64,000 nucleotides of DNA, from the NCBI RefSeq assembly GCF_011947225.1, contig NZ_JAATVW010000015.1:62001-126000 (forward strand), given 5' to 3'. The stretch's first letter is position 1. The number at the start of each line of letters is the position of its first letter. The notes under the pieces are model-generated. The model saw only the letters and a program-made list of their open reading frames with translations, made no database searches and had not been told where the DNA came from. The DNA is from Planosporangium flavigriseum (GTDB taxonomy: Bacteria; Actinomycetota; Actinomycetes; Mycobacteriales; Micromonosporaceae). Positions 33,817 to 42,835 of this stretch are shown here, piece by piece. The translations under genes were made by a program, and so were the position numbers.

Positions 33817-34398
33817 ATGACCGCCCGTTATGACGCCACCGAAAAGGTCGAGGGCGTCGTCCAGGTCGTCATCCTCCTGGCCGTGGCCGGTATGTCCGGC
33901 GCGGCGAGCTTCACCCACGTGCACGACTGGACCATGCACAACAGCCCGGCCGGCACCGGGGACTGGTTCGGCTGGGCCAACGCCGTCATCTCCGACCTGA
34001 TTCCGCTTGGGGCCGGGCTGGAGGTGCGTCGCCGTCGCCGCCGGGGCGTGCCGGTCGGCTGGTACCCGCTCGCGCTGATCGGCGCGGCTGCGGCGCTGTC
34101 GCTGGCCGGGCAGATCGCCGAAGCCAAGCCTGGCTTCTCTGGCGCGCTGCTGGCCTCCGTGCCCGCGCTGGGCTTCCTGGCCTTGTCCAAGCTGGTGCTG
34201 TCCGGGCCGACCACGGGCACTCCGGCCCCGGCCGCATCAAAGCTGGCCGACCCGGCCCCGGTCGCTGACTCGGTCGAGCTGGTCGACGTGCCGGCTGCTG
34301 TCGACACGCCAACCCGACCCGCCTCCGTGGTGCCGATCCCGGCCGACGCCTTCACCCGCGTCAACGGCACCACCGTCCGTACTGGAGCGGCCCGATGA
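33817..34398 (+). CDS. SpdB-like membrane protein (DUF2637)
   Basis: 193 residues. Four hydrophobic segments (about 15-35, 50-70, 85-105, 112-132) and a charged loop VRRRRRRGVPVG fit the DUF2637/SpdB family, which helps spread plasmid DNA between septated mycelial compartments. The C-terminal 60 residues are proline/alanine-rich and cytosolic. Stop overlaps the RepSA-like start by 4 bp (ATGA). Confidence 0.8.
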   Translation: MTARYDATEKVEGVVQVVILLAVAGMSGAASFTHVHDWTMHNSPAGTGDWFGWANAVISDLIPLGAGLEVRRRRRRGVPVGWYPLALIGAAAALSLAGQIAEAKPGFSGALLASVPALGFLALSKLVLSGPTTGTPAPAASKLADPAPVADSVELVDVPAAVDTPTRPASVVPIPADAFTRVNGTTVRTGAAR

Positions 34399-36221
34399 CC
34401 ACCCCCACCATCACCCCGACCCTGGCCGAGGACGCCATGCCTCGGCCGGGTTCCCGGGCTGCCCGTCTCAAGCTGCCCCGCGCGGTCGACGCGCTCAAGA
34501 ACCTCGCCGACGACTATGGCGTGTGCGTCCGCCCGGTGACCCTGCGTCAGACCGACCTAGTCACCGGGGTCACCGAGCTGATCGACCTGCCCTGCGGGGC
34601 GACCCGCGAGGACAAGTGCCCGTCATGCGCCAAGCGGGCCAAGCGGCTGCGGCAGCGCCAGATCCGCGAGGGCTGGCACCGTACCGACGAGCCGAACCCA
34701 GGCCCCGATCCCGCCACCCCGGAGCAGAAGGCCCTCATCGCGCTGCGGGCGCATCTGGAGTTTGAACGCGCCGACGCCGAACGCACCGCCCGCTGGGATC
34801 AGGTCGCCGATCTCGACGCCGCGATTGACGAGGTGGAGCAGGCGATCGCCGCCGGGGGGCTGCGCGGCCGGATCGCCCCACCCCACGACGACGCCGACGA
34901 CAAGGACGAGCCGAAGAAGTCGAAGAAGAAGCGCTCGACACGGCGGCGGCAGGACGTGCCCGACCTGCCCCGGCAGAAGGTCGAGGCCCGTACTGTCGGC
35001 CGGACCTACACCGCCCCGGACGGGTCGGTGCATCAGCCGTCGATGTGGCTGACCCTGACCCTCGACTCGTACGGTCCGGTCCATGGGCAGCGCAAGGCCA
35101 GCAACGGCAAGCCGCTGCCGTGCCGCTGTGGACGGTTCCACTCCGACGTTGACCCGCTCATCGGTGTGCCGGTCGACCCGAGCACGTACGACTACAGGAG
35201 GGCGGCCTGGGACGCGGTGCACTTCCCTCGGCTGCTGGACCGGTACTGGCAGAACCTGCGCCGCTGCGTGGGCTGGAACGTCCAGTACGCCGGCTGCGTC
35301 GAGCCGCAGAAGCGTCTCGCCCCGCACGCCCACTTCGCGATTCGGGGCAGCATCGCCCGCACCAGCCTCGTGCGGGTCGCCGCGGCGACCTACCACCAGG
35401 TCTGGTGGCCGCGTGCCGAAGCGCCCCGCTACAGCGTCGAGCATCCGCCAGTGTGGGACGACCAGGCCACGACCTGGGTCGACCCCGACACCCGGCAGGC
35501 GCTGACCACCTGGGCTGACGCCCTGGCCGTCCTCGACGACGACCCAGACGCCGAACCCGCGCACGTGGTGCGCTTCGGTGAGCAGGTCAAAGCACGCGGC
35601 GTGGAGGTCGGCTCCAAGGATGTCGACCGCACCATCGGCTACATCACCAAGTACGTCACCAAGAACGCCGCCGACTGCCACACCATCACCACCGACCCGC
35701 AGCGAGACCACCTCGACCGGCTCTGGCGCGAACTCCGGGTGACCCCGTGCTCGGACCGGTGCGCCAACTGGCTGCTCTACGGCATCCAACCCAAGAGCCC
35801 CCACGGCCGGCTACGACCGGGCAACTGCAAGGGCAAGGTCCACCAGAAAGCCACCCTCGGCATCGGCGGCCGACGCATCCTCATCTCCCGCGACTGGTCC
35901 GGCAAGACCCTCGCCGACCACCGCGCCGACGCCCGCGCCTGGGTCAAAGCCCTGCTCGGTGTGTCCACCGACCACGAACACGTCGACCCGGCCGCCGTCG
36001 ATCGCGAGCCCGGCACCCCGGCCCCGGTCGCCTGGGAACTCGCCCGGCCCACCGACCCCGACCTCAAGCCGCTGGAACACCGGCTGCTGCGCGCCATCTC
36101 CCAACGCATCCAGTGGCGCGCCGAGCTCGCCGCCGCCCGCGACCGCGCCGGCGTCGGTCCACCCGGACATGTTTCGGCAACTGACGCTCAGACCAAAGAG
36201 GAGGTAGATCAGCGTGGTTAG
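34395..36221 (+). CDS. repSA: RepSA-type replication initiator
   Basis: 608 residues. A Cys-rich N-terminal part (LPCGATREDKCPSCAKRAKR) and a basic linker (KKSKKKRSTRRRQ) lead to the catalytic region. The metal-binding HUH motif is LAPHAHFAIRG (about 310), and the YxxKY-type motif IGYITKYVTKNAAD (about 417) carries the candidate tyrosine that attacks DNA at the origin for rolling-circle replication. The overall layout matches RepSA/RepAM of AICEs. It is coupled upstream to the SpdB-like gene and overlaps xis by 8 bp at its end. Confidence 0.88.
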   Translation: MTTPTITPTLAEDAMPRPGSRAARLKLPRAVDALKNLADDYGVCVRPVTLRQTDLVTGVTELIDLPCGATREDKCPSCAKRAKRLRQRQIREGWHRTDEPNPGPDPATPEQKALIALRAHLEFERADAERTARWDQVADLDAAIDEVEQAIAAGGLRGRIAPPHDDADDKDEPKKSKKKRSTRRRQDVPDLPRQKVEARTVGRTYTAPDGSVHQPSMWLTLTLDSYGPVHGQRKASNGKPLPCRCGRFHSDVDPLIGVPVDPSTYDYRRAAWDAVHFPRLLDRYWQNLRRCVGWNVQYAGCVEPQKRLAPHAHFAIRGSIARTSLVRVAAATYHQVWWPRAEAPRYSVEHPPVWDDQATTWVDPDTRQALTTWADALAVLDDDPDAEPAHVVRFGEQVKARGVEVGSKDVDRTIGYITKYVTKNAADCHTITTDPQRDHLDRLWRELRVTPCSDRCANWLLYGIQPKSPHGRLRPGNCKGKVHQKATLGIGGRRILISRDWSGKTLADHRADARAWVKALLGVSTDHEHVDPAAVDREPGTPAPVAWELARPTDPDLKPLEHRLLRAISQRIQWRAELAAARDRAGVGPPGHVSATDAQTKEEVDQRG

Positions 36222-36408
36222 GCGACATGATATTGAGAGGCGCAGTGTTCGTCCGGCTGAAGCTGCCGCACTTCTGGGCGTTTGCCGGGACACCATTTAT
36301 GTTCTGATGCGTTCTGGGCGGCTGCGGTCGGTCAAGCTCGGCCGTGCTCGGCTCATCCCAGTAGCCGCCATTGAGGAGCTGCTGGCGGATTCCGAGGATG
36401 CGGCATGA
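36214..36408 (+). CDS. xis: Excisionase (Xis), MerR/AlpA-type HTH
   Basis: 64 residues from GTG 36214 inside the end of the initiator gene, with GAGGAG 9 nt upstream. The helix-turn-helix is RPAEAAALLGVCRDTIYVLM followed by RSGRLRSVKLGRARLIPVA, the usual excisionase fold. Start of the integrase overlaps its stop by 4 bp. Xis tilts the integrase reaction towards excision by binding near att. Confidence 0.9.
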   Translation: MVRRHDIERRSVRPAEAAALLGVCRDTIYVLMRSGRLRSVKLGRARLIPVAAIEELLADSEDAA

Positions 36409-37541
36409 GCGGCAATCGTCGGCGGTCACACGGCGAGGGCTCGGTATTCAAGTACCGGGACGGGTTCGCCGCAGTTATCGACCTGGGCTGGGTCGGGGGA
36501 AAACGTCGGCGGAAGTGGGTGTACGGCAAGACTGAGCGCGAGACGCTCGGCAAGCTGGCCGATCTGCGTCGCCGGCAGGAGCAAGGCCAAGACCTCACGG
36601 CCGCCCCGCGCACTCTGGGTGAGTGGCTGGACGAATGGCTGCGGATGAAGGAGCGTGACGGCACCCGGCCGCTCACCCTGCGCGGCTACCGAGTCCTGAT
36701 CGAAAACCACATCCGCCCGGCGCTCGGAAAGGTGGCGCTCGACAAGCTGAGTCCGACGATGGTCCGGCGGCTCCTGACGGATAAGACGGACCAAGGCCTT
36801 TCGGCAACCACGGTGCGGCATGTACATGGGCTCATTCGTAACGCCTTGGGCGACGCTGAGCGGGAGGAGCTGGTGCACCGCAATGTCGCTCGTGCCGTTC
36901 GGCCGCCCTCTATGAAGCGACCGGAACGGCGAGCGCTTACGGTGGAAGAAGCCAGGCGACTGCTGGGCGTACTTAAGGGCCACCGCCTGGAGGCGCTGTA
37001 CGTAACCGCGTTGACGGTCGGTCTTCGTCGTGGTGAGTTGCTTGGGCTTCGCTGGCACGACATCGATTTGGATGCTGGCACGTTGACCGTTCGGCAGACG
37101 GTGCATCGCGTGGATGGGCGCCTGGAGTTCGCCGAGCCGAAGACTGACCGGTCACGCCGTACGGTGCCGGTGCCTCCGCCGACGATCGAGCTTCTCCGGA
37201 CGCACCGACGACGGCAGGTGGCAGATCGCCTGGCGGCGGGGGAGCGGTGGCAGGATCACGGCCTTGTCTTCGCCTCCCGCGTCGGTACGCCGATCGAGCC
37301 GGACAACCTCGACCGAAGTTGGCACGTGCTTCGGGCCAACGCTGGCCTGGACTGGTTGCGCATCCATGACCTGAGGCATGCCTGCGCGACGTTCCTACTG
37401 GCTTCGGGTGCCTCACCTCGAACGGTGATGAAGATGCTCGGACACAGCCAGATCGGGCTGACTATGAACACATACGCCCACGTGCTCCCCGAAATCGAGC
37501 GGGCCGCCGTCGACGCCGCGACAGAGCATCTGTTCGGCTGA
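36405..37541 (+). CDS. int: Tyrosine site-specific integrase
   Basis: 378 residues. The N-terminal arm-binding domain (GEGSVFKYRDGFAAVIDLGW) is followed by a core-binding SAM-like domain (about 70-165). Catalytic residues are Arg208 (GLRRGEL), H321-x-x-R324 (HDLRHACATF) and nucleophile Tyr357 (MNTYAHVLP), with GHSQ preceding. The gene ends 83 bp from attR, and repeated TGGCTGTAC blocks begin right after its stop codon. Full length and intact. It is transcribed with repSA and xis. Confidence 0.95.
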   Translation: MSGNRRRSHGEGSVFKYRDGFAAVIDLGWVGGKRRRKWVYGKTERETLGKLADLRRRQEQGQDLTAAPRTLGEWLDEWLRMKERDGTRPLTLRGYRVLIENHIRPALGKVALDKLSPTMVRRLLTDKTDQGLSATTVRHVHGLIRNALGDAEREELVHRNVARAVRPPSMKRPERRALTVEEARRLLGVLKGHRLEALYVTALTVGLRRGELLGLRWHDIDLDAGTLTVRQTVHRVDGRLEFAEPKTDRSRRTVPVPPPTIELLRTHRRRQVADRLAAGERWQDHGLVFASRVGTPIEPDNLDRSWHVLRANAGLDWLRIHDLRHACATFLLASGASPRTVMKMLGHSQIGLTMNTYAHVLPEIERAAVDAATEHLFG

Positions 37542-37562
37542 TGGCTGTACGAATGGCTGTAC
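37542..37562 (+). repeat. Candidate integrase/excisionase arm-type site, right
   Basis: Two head-to-tail TGGCTGTAC units directly after the int stop codon and 62 bp inside attR. It matches the left block at 24322-24342 in 20 of 21 positions. Confidence 0.6.
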
Positions 37563-37623
37563 GGGCAGTGCGACGGGGGGAAGCGGCCATCAGCGTAGGG
37601 CGGCTGACCTGGTGGAATGCGTG

Positions 37624-37696
37624 CGCGCCCGGCAGGATTCGAACCTGCGACCTTAGGATTAGAAGTCCTCTGCTCTATCCACTGAGCTACGAGCGC
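37624..37696 (-). tRNA. tRNA-Arg (anticodon TCT)
   Basis: 73 nt on the minus strand without encoded CCA. The acceptor stem pairs GCGCTCG with CGGGCGC; the D arm is GCTCAGTGG, the anticodon loop CTTCTAA reads AGA codons, and the T loop is GGTTCGAATCC. The element inserted in its 3' half; the full cloverleaf is intact. The discriminator (37624) is G, while the old chromosomal copy at 24,194 would give A. Confidence 0.93.
37625..37665. repeat. attR: 41-bp core repeat inside the functional tRNA-Arg
   Basis: Identical to 24195-24235. It covers the acceptor 3' strand, T arm, variable region and part of the anticodon arm of the tRNA on the minus strand. After integration this copy, supplied by the element, restores the tRNA 3' half. 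Confidence 0.92.
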
Positions 37697-37909
37697 TAGT
37701 ACGACGCCACGCTGCGTCGCGGGAAAAGGCTACCGCCATACCACGCCTCCATGCTGGTCGAAAGGCCTGACGGCTGGTCTGATTTCCCATCATCTACTCA
37801 GGCGATGCAGGGAACCACACTCAGTAATTACGCCTTTCGGGCGTACTGGGCGCAAATCGCCAAATCCTCAGGTCTGTACGGACGATCCGCAACCAACTAA
37901 CGTGCATCC

Positions 37910-38437
37910 GTGCACGTGACGAGCACCACTTTTCTGCCGTTGCTGGCGCCGGCCGAGGAAGACCCGTACGGTGACCCCGCTGCGCCGGTGCTCGATGAGT
38001 TCACCGCCGAGCTGGCTGTGGCGTACTCGTGGGGTCCGCCCTATGGCCAGCGCCTGGTCAGCTGGCTTGACCTCGACAGGCTCGGGCTGTCCCGCCGGGT
38101 GCTGCGGGAACGTGCTACCGAGAATCTTGACGCGATGCTGGAGACCGTACGGGTGCACCGGGACCCCCCGGCCCTGGTCCTGCACTTCGACGGCATCGAG
38201 TCGAGCCTGCTCCTCGCAAGCTCCCTCTGGCTGAAGCTGGCGGCCTGGGTCCAGGGCGACCTCGTCGTCGGCGTGCCGGCCCGCGACGTCGTCGTGGTGA
38301 CCGGCTCGAAGTCGCAGCAGGGCTTGGCCAAGGCGAAGCGTACGGTCGACCGGGTGTTCTTCGCGGGGGACCAGTACCTGCTCAGCCGGCAGCTACTGAT
38401 CCGCCGCGAGGACTGCTGGGAGACGTTCCAGCCCTAG
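37910..38437 (+). CDS. DUF1444-like protein
   Basis: 175 residues from GTG 37910. LAVAYSWGPPYGQRLVSWLD, RRVLRERATENLDAMLETVR and LVVGVPARDVVVVTGSKSQQ match the YtpQ/DUF1444 pattern, in which a C-terminal domain includes RDxxxVTGS-like motifs. Function of the family is unknown. The stop overlaps that of the convergent hydrolase gene by 4 bp. It is the first chromosomal gene right of the AICE. Confidence 0.65.
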   Translation: MHVTSTTFLPLLAPAEEDPYGDPAAPVLDEFTAELAVAYSWGPPYGQRLVSWLDLDRLGLSRRVLRERATENLDAMLETVRVHRDPPALVLHFDGIESSLLLASSLWLKLAAWVQGDLVVGVPARDVVVVTGSKSQQGLAKAKRTVDRVFFAGDQYLLSRQLLIRREDCWETFQP

Positions 38438-39387
38438 AAGTACGAGCGCATCCAGCGGTCCAGTTCGTCGAAGAGCTGTTTGCGGGCCGGTTCGGCCGAC
38501 AGCGTCAGGTCGTGCAGCCCGCCTTCGATGCGTACCAGCGTGGTGCGTGGGCCGAGCGCCGGCGTCCATTTGGCCATGTGGTCGATGTCGAGCACGGAGT
38601 CGGCGACGCGCGCGGCTTCGCTCCACCGGGCCCGCTTGTAGCTCGCCATGGACGATCCGACGAAGATCGGAGCCGGGATGTCGAGCCCGTCGTGCAGCCG
38701 CTTCTGGCCCAGGAGGATGGCGCGTAGCCAGCCGGCGTAGACCGGGAAGCCCGGCAGCGGCTTCCACGCCAGGTCGTAGGTCCACTCGCCGTACCGGTCG
38801 CTGTGCACCGAGCTGCCGTAAACGTCGTTGAGGCCGGTCGGCATCTTGTAGTACGGCTGGGTCCGGCCCTTGCGCATCGCCACGGGCCTCATAGCGACCT
38901 TGATCCGCCAGGGCACGTTCATGTCGAAGAACGGGCTGTTGAAGAACATGGCGTCGACCACGCCGGCGTTGCGGCGGTCATGCGCCCACAGTGCGGTGGT
39001 GAGGCAACCGGTGGAGTGCCCACTGACGAGAAGCCGCTTGCGGCCGTCGACCTCACGGATGATCCGGGCGGCCTCGTCGAGCTCCGGGTAGTAGTCGCTC
39101 AGATCCCGGCAGAAGTTCGGCGTCTGGTGGGGGAGCAGGCTGCGGCCGTACTTTCGCAGATCGAGCGCGTAGAAGTCGATGCCGCGCGCGGTGTAGAAGT
39201 CGGCCAGGTGCGTCTGGAAGAAGTAGTCGGAGAACCCGTGTACGTACAGAACGGCACGTCCGTCGGGCTGCTCGGCACGGCGACGCACCAGAGTTGCCGT
39301 CACCGGACCTTCGTCATCGGTGCCGAGGTCGATGGTCTGCCGTTCGTACGGCGCCCCGAGCACGTCCAGCTGCAGGTCTGTCTCCAC
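38434..39387 (-). CDS. Alpha/beta hydrolase (monoacylglycerol lipase/lysophospholipase-like)
   Basis: 317 residues. Strand and oxyanion region AVLYVHGFSDYFFQTHLADF, nucleophile elbow GHSTG (about 122) and terminal His in EGGLHDLTLS form the serine hydrolase triad; the acid is likely Asp in VLDIDHMAK. The sequence YALDLRKYGRSL is typical of the Hydrolase_4 family. No signal peptide, so cytosolic. It is divergent from the SSB gene. Confidence 0.88.
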   Translation of the reverse strand: METDLQLDVLGAPYERQTIDLGTDDEGPVTATLVRRRAEQPDGRAVLYVHGFSDYFFQTHLADFYTARGIDFYALDLRKYGRSLLPHQTPNFCRDLSDYYPELDEAARIIREVDGRKRLLVSGHSTGCLTTALWAHDRRNAGVVDAMFFNSPFFDMNVPWRIKVAMRPVAMRKGRTQPYYKMPTGLNDVYGSSVHSDRYGEWTYDLAWKPLPGFPVYAGWLRAILLGQKRLHDGLDIPAPIFVGSSMASYKRARWSEAARVADSVLDIDHMAKWTPALGPRTTLVRIEGGLHDLTLSAEPARKQLFDELDRWMRSYF

Positions 39388-39574
39388 GCGTGGAGGTTAC
39401 CGCCCAGTCAACAAGAGCGTTGTCCCGTACCACAGGGCGAATGTGTGTGCTACCCCATCCACAGCCACCCTTGCTGTCCACAGATTTTGATGTACGGGCT
39501 GTCGCGCGTCCCCGTGCGAGCCGAGGCTGTGTCGCGAGTCGACTCACACGGCAGACACAGCATGGGGAGAGGCG

Positions 39575-40261
39575 ATGTTCGACACGACCGTGACGATTGT
39601 CGGGAACGCTTTGAATGCGCCAGAGCTTCGGCGTACCAACGGGACCAACACGCTCGTCGCCAGTTTCCGGGTGGCCTCCACGTCACGCCGGTACGACAAG
39701 GACAGCGGCCGCTGGGTCGACGGCCCGAGCCTGCGGGTACGCGTGACCTGCTGGCGGCGGCTCGCCGAAGGGGTGGCGCAGTCGGTGCTCACCGGCGACC
39801 CGCTGGTGGTGACCGGCCGGATGTACACCCGCGACTGGGTTGGCGAGGACGGCCAGCACCGCGTCTCCTACGAACTGGAGGCGATCGCGGTCGGCCACGA
39901 CCTGTCGCGCGGGTTCGCGAAGTTCACCCGTCACCGTCCGGCCGGCGTGACCAGCGCCGTCGAGGACGCGGAGGCCGAGGCCCGGATCGGTGGCGAGCTG
40001 AGCGTGCCGGTGGCCGACTCGTACGGCGACCTCGGTCCCGCGGCAGACGACGCGGCAGTGGTCGACCCGGCAGCAGACGACCTGGAAGCGGGCGGGCCGG
40101 AAGCGGGTTGGGCGGAGACCGGCGGGGAGGAGACCGGCGGGGAGGAGGTCGGCGGGGAGGAGGTCGGAGAGTCGGAAGAAGGCGAGCCGGAAGCGGAAGG
40201 CGCCGAGCGGGGACGGTCGGCTGGCCGGCGCAGGCGGGCCCGGGTGCCGGTCCCGGCCTGA
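39575..40261 (+). CDS. ssb: Single-stranded DNA-binding protein paralogue with acidic repeat tail
   Basis: 228 residues from ATG 39575, with GGAGAGG upstream. The OB fold (1-115) shows TIVGNALNAPELRRTNGTNT, FRVASTSRRYDKDSG and VTGRMYTRDW. The tail (about 125-228) is strongly acidic with GGEETGGEEVGGEEVGE repeats and ends in a basic stretch RRRRARVPVPA. The usual SSB C-terminal tip DDDIPF is missing, so partner binding (PriA, RecO) should differ from the housekeeping SSB. Probably an SsbB-like paralogue. A terminator follows. Confidence 0.88.
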   Translation: MFDTTVTIVGNALNAPELRRTNGTNTLVASFRVASTSRRYDKDSGRWVDGPSLRVRVTCWRRLAEGVAQSVLTGDPLVVTGRMYTRDWVGEDGQHRVSYELEAIAVGHDLSRGFAKFTRHRPAGVTSAVEDAEAEARIGGELSVPVADSYGDLGPAADDAAVVDPAADDLEAGGPEAGWAETGGEETGGEEVGGEEVGESEEGEPEAEGAERGRSAGRRRRARVPVPA

Positions 40262-40279
40262 CCGCCGGCGCGACGGGGG

Positions 40280-40313
40280 CGGCCGGGACCGTCCTACCTG
40301 ACGGTCCCGGCCG
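40280..40313 (+). terminator. Terminator of ssb
   Basis: A perfect 14-bp stem CGGCCGGGACCGTC (40280-40293) pairs with 40300-40313 around a CTACCT loop, 18 bp past the ssb stop. Confidence 0.85.
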
Positions 40314-40352
40314 GCGTCGGACGGCCGGAGCGAGGCAGCTTACGCTGCACGG

Positions 40353-41312
40353 GTGTCTGTGAAGATCGCCGTCGCCACCGGAGCGGGTCTGCTCGCCGGG
40401 GCGCTACTCGATGCCGCGTTGGGCGACCCGCGGCGATGGCATCCGGTCGCCGGATACGGACGGGCCGCAGGCGCTCTCGAACGGCAGATGTACGCGCCGA
40501 CCACGGCCGCGGGGGCGCGGTACGTGGCGGTAGCGGCCGGGGTACCGACCGCCGTGGCGCTGGCGGCCAGCGTCGCGACCTGGCGGCGCCCCCTGGCCCG
40601 GGCGGTGCTCGTGGCCGCGACGACCTGGACGGTGCTCGGCTCGACGTCACTGCGACGGGAGGGGACCGAAATGGCAAAAGCGCTCGCCAGCGGCGACCTT
40701 GCCGCCGCGCGGGAACGCCTGCCGCACCTGTGCGGGCGCGACCCGTCCGCGCTGGACGCGCCCGAACTCGCCCGGGCCACGGTCGAGTCGGTCGCGGAGA
40801 ACACGTCCGACGCCGCCGTCGGTGCGCTCTTCTGGGGAGCGGTCGCCGGGCTGCCCGGGCTCGTCGGGTACCGGGTCGTCAACACCCTCGACGCGATGGT
40901 GGGGCACCGCTCGACCCGGTACGCCCGGTTCGGCACAGCAGCGGCCCGCCTGGACGACCTCGCCAACGTGGTGCCCGCACGCATCACGGCCGCGCTCACC
41001 GTCGCCGCGGCGCCACTGGTTGACGGCAGCCCGGCGCGGGCGCTGTGGACGTGGGCGCGCGACGGGCGGCGGCATCCGAGCCCCAACTCCGGCCAGTGTG
41101 AGGCGGCGATGGCCGGCGCGCTGGGGGTACGGCTGGGCGGTCGCAACGTGTACGCGGGGCGCGTCGAGGACCGGCCCGTACTCGGCCGGCGCGGTCGGGC
41201 ACCGAGCGCCGGGGACATCCACCGGGCAGTTCGGCTCTCCGCCCTCGTCAGCGCCGGAGCCACCGCGCTCGCGGTGGTCGCTGCCGTCACGAAAGCGAGG
41301 ACGAAGCGATGA
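40353..41312 (+). CDS. cobD: Adenosylcobinamide-phosphate synthase CobD/CbiB
   Basis: 319 residues from GTG 40353. [20 protein letters not shown] and later [35 protein letters not shown] and [20 protein letters not shown] are conserved CbiB motifs. The enzyme is membrane-bound and attaches aminopropanol (or its phosphate) to adenosylcobyric acid in the nucleotide-loop assembly of vitamin B12. It overlaps cobQ by 4 bp, so the two steps are coupled. Confidence 0.93.
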   Translation: MSVKIAVATGAGLLAGALLDAALGDPRRWHPVAGYGRAAGALERQMYAPTTAAGARYVAVAAGVPTAVALAASVATWRRPLARAVLVAATTWTVLGSTSLRREGTEMAKALASGDLAAARERLPHLCGRDPSALDAPELARATVESVAENTSDAAVGALFWGAVAGLPGLVGYRVVNTLDAMVGHRSTRYARFGTAAARLDDLANVVPARITAALTVAAAPLVDGSPARALWTWARDGRRHPSPNSGQCEAAMAGALGVRLGGRNVYAGRVEDRPVLGRRGRAPSAGDIHRAVRLSALVSAGATALAVVAAVTKARTKR

Positions 41313-42835
41313 GTGGCGGCCTGCTCGTCGCCGGCACCACGTCGGACGCCGGCAAGAGCCTGGTGACCGCCGGTATCTGTCGGTGGCTGGTCCGGCGCGG
41401 GGTGAAGGTCGCCCCGTTCAAGGCGCAGAACATGTCCAACAACTCGGCCGTCGTGATCGACGAGGCGGGGCGGGGCGGTGAGATCGGCCGGGCGCAGGCG
41501 ATGCAGGCGGCCGCGTGCCGGATCGCGCCGAGCGTCCGGTTCAATCCGGTACTGCTCAAGCCCGGCTCCGACCGCAGCAGCCAGGTCGTCCTGCTCGGCC
41601 GGCCGGTCGGCCAGGTCGACGCGGTCAACTACCGCACGATGCGCGACCAGTTGCGGCAGACCGTGCTCGACACCCTGAGCGACCTGCGCGCCGAGTACGA
41701 CGTGGTCGTGTGCGAAGGCGCCGGCAGCCCGACGGAGATCAACCTGCGGGCCGGCGACTTCGTCAACATGGGCCTGGCGAGAGCGGCCAACCTGCCCACG
41801 ATCGTCGTCGGCGACATCGACCGGGGCGGCGTGTTCGCGGCGCTGTACGGCACGCTCGCCCTGCTCTCCGCCGAGGATCAGGCGCTGCTGGCCGGGTTCG
41901 TGGTCAACAAGTTCCGCGGCGACCCGGCGCTGCTCCAGCCCGGCCTCGACGACCTGCACCGGCTCACCGGGCGCCCGGTCTACGGCGTCCTGCCCTGGCA
42001 GAGCGATCTGTGGCTCGACGGCGAGGACTCCCTCGCGTACGGCCGCACCCTCGGCCGCCCGACCCAGCCGCTCGGCACCGAGTGGCTCAAAGTGGCGGTG
42101 GTGAGGCTGCCCCGCATCTCCAACGCCACCGACGCCGAGGCGCTCGCCGCCGAACCGGGCGTACGGGTCCGCATCACCACCGAGCCGGCCGAGTTGGCAG
42201 ACGCCGACCTGGTCGTCCTCCCCGGCAGCAAGTCCACTGTGGATGACCTGGCCTGGCTGCGGGAGACTGGCCTGGCCGACGCGGTCACCGCGCACGCGAA
42301 GGCCGGCAAGCCGCTGCTGGGCATCTGCGGCGGGTACCAGATGCTCGCCGAACGCATCCGCGATGACATCGAGAGCCGAAAGGGCACCGTCACCGGGCTC
42401 GGGCTGCTGCCGATCGAGGTCACGTTCGCCGCCCAGAAGACCCTCGCCCGCCCGCGGGGCAGGGGGCTCGGGGCCGAGGTGCACGGGTACGAGATCCACC
42501 ACGGGTACGTCTCCAGAGGCGGCGGCGCCGCCCCGCTCATCACCACCGGCGCCGCAGGCGAGGGCACAGTCGTCGGCAACGTCTTCGGTACGCACTGGCA
42601 CGGCGCCTTCGAGTCCGACGACTTCCGCCGGGCGTTCCTGTCGGAGGCTGCGCGGCTGGCGGGCCGGCACGGCTTCGTGGCCGCACCGGACACCGACTTC
42701 GCGGCGCTGCGCGAGCGCGGGCTGGACCTGCTCGGTGACCTGGTGGAGGAGCACCTCGACACCGATGCGCTCCTGCACCTCATCGAAGCCGGCCCGCGGG
42801 CCGGCCTCCCGTTCATCCCGCCGGGTGCGCCATGA
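41309..42835 (+). CDS. cobQ: Cobyric acid synthase CobQ
   Basis: 508 residues. The N-terminal ATPase domain has [19 protein letters not shown] and [18 protein letters not shown]; the C-terminal glutaminase domain has the nucleophile Cys in [11 protein letters not shown] (about 335) and His in EIHHGYV. CobQ amidates four carboxylates of adenosylcobyrinic a,c-diamide, the step before CobD. The [15 protein letters not shown] motif is also characteristic. No cobalamin riboswitch is seen upstream of cobD. Confidence 0.95.
   Translation: MSGGLLVAGTTSDAGKSLVTAGICRWLVRRGVKVAPFKAQNMSNNSAVVIDEAGRGGEIGRAQAMQAAACRIAPSVRFNPVLLKPGSDRSSQVVLLGRPVGQVDAVNYRTMRDQLRQTVLDTLSDLRAEYDVVVCEGAGSPTEINLRAGDFVNMGLARAANLPTIVVGDIDRGGVFAALYGTLALLSAEDQALLAGFVVNKFRGDPALLQPGLDDLHRLTGRPVYGVLPWQSDLWLDGEDSLAYGRTLGRPTQPLGTEWLKVAVVRLPRISNATDAEALAAEPGVRVRITTEPAELADADLVVLPGSKSTVDDLAWLRETGLADAVTAHAKAGKPLLGICGGYQMLAERIRDDIESRKGTVTGLGLLPIEVTFAAQKTLARPRGRGLGAEVHGYEIHHGYVSRGGGAAPLITTGAAGEGTVVGNVFGTHWHGAFESDDFRRAFLSEAARLAGRHGFVAAPDTDFAALRERGLDLLGDLVEEHLDTDALLHLIEAGPRAGLPFIPPGAP

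Larger units (their letters stand above)
24195..37665 (+). mobile_element. Actinomycete integrative and conjugative element (AICE) in tRNA-Arg
   Basis: A 13.4-kb insertion flanked by 41-bp perfect direct repeats (24195-24235 and 37625-37665) that are the 3' part of a tRNA-Arg gene. In order it carries a PARIS-like gene pair, a DUF5677-like gene, a NUDIX / PP2C-like / GntR operon on the minus strand, a Pra-like activator, two small proteins, an FtsK/TraB-like translocase, a reverse-strand cargo gene, an SpdB-like membrane protein, a RepSA-type initiator, an excisionase and a tyrosine integrase. This is the pSAM2/pMEA-type backbone: replicative, and transferring double-stranded DNA through a single TraB motor. 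All backbone genes are intact, so excision and transfer look possible. Confidence 0.92.

Noticed and set aside
39420-39500. DnaA boxes or origin upstream of ssb
   Set aside because: CTGTCCACA and CCATCCACA resemble DnaA boxes, but there are only two imperfect sites and no dnaA/dnaN/recF context.
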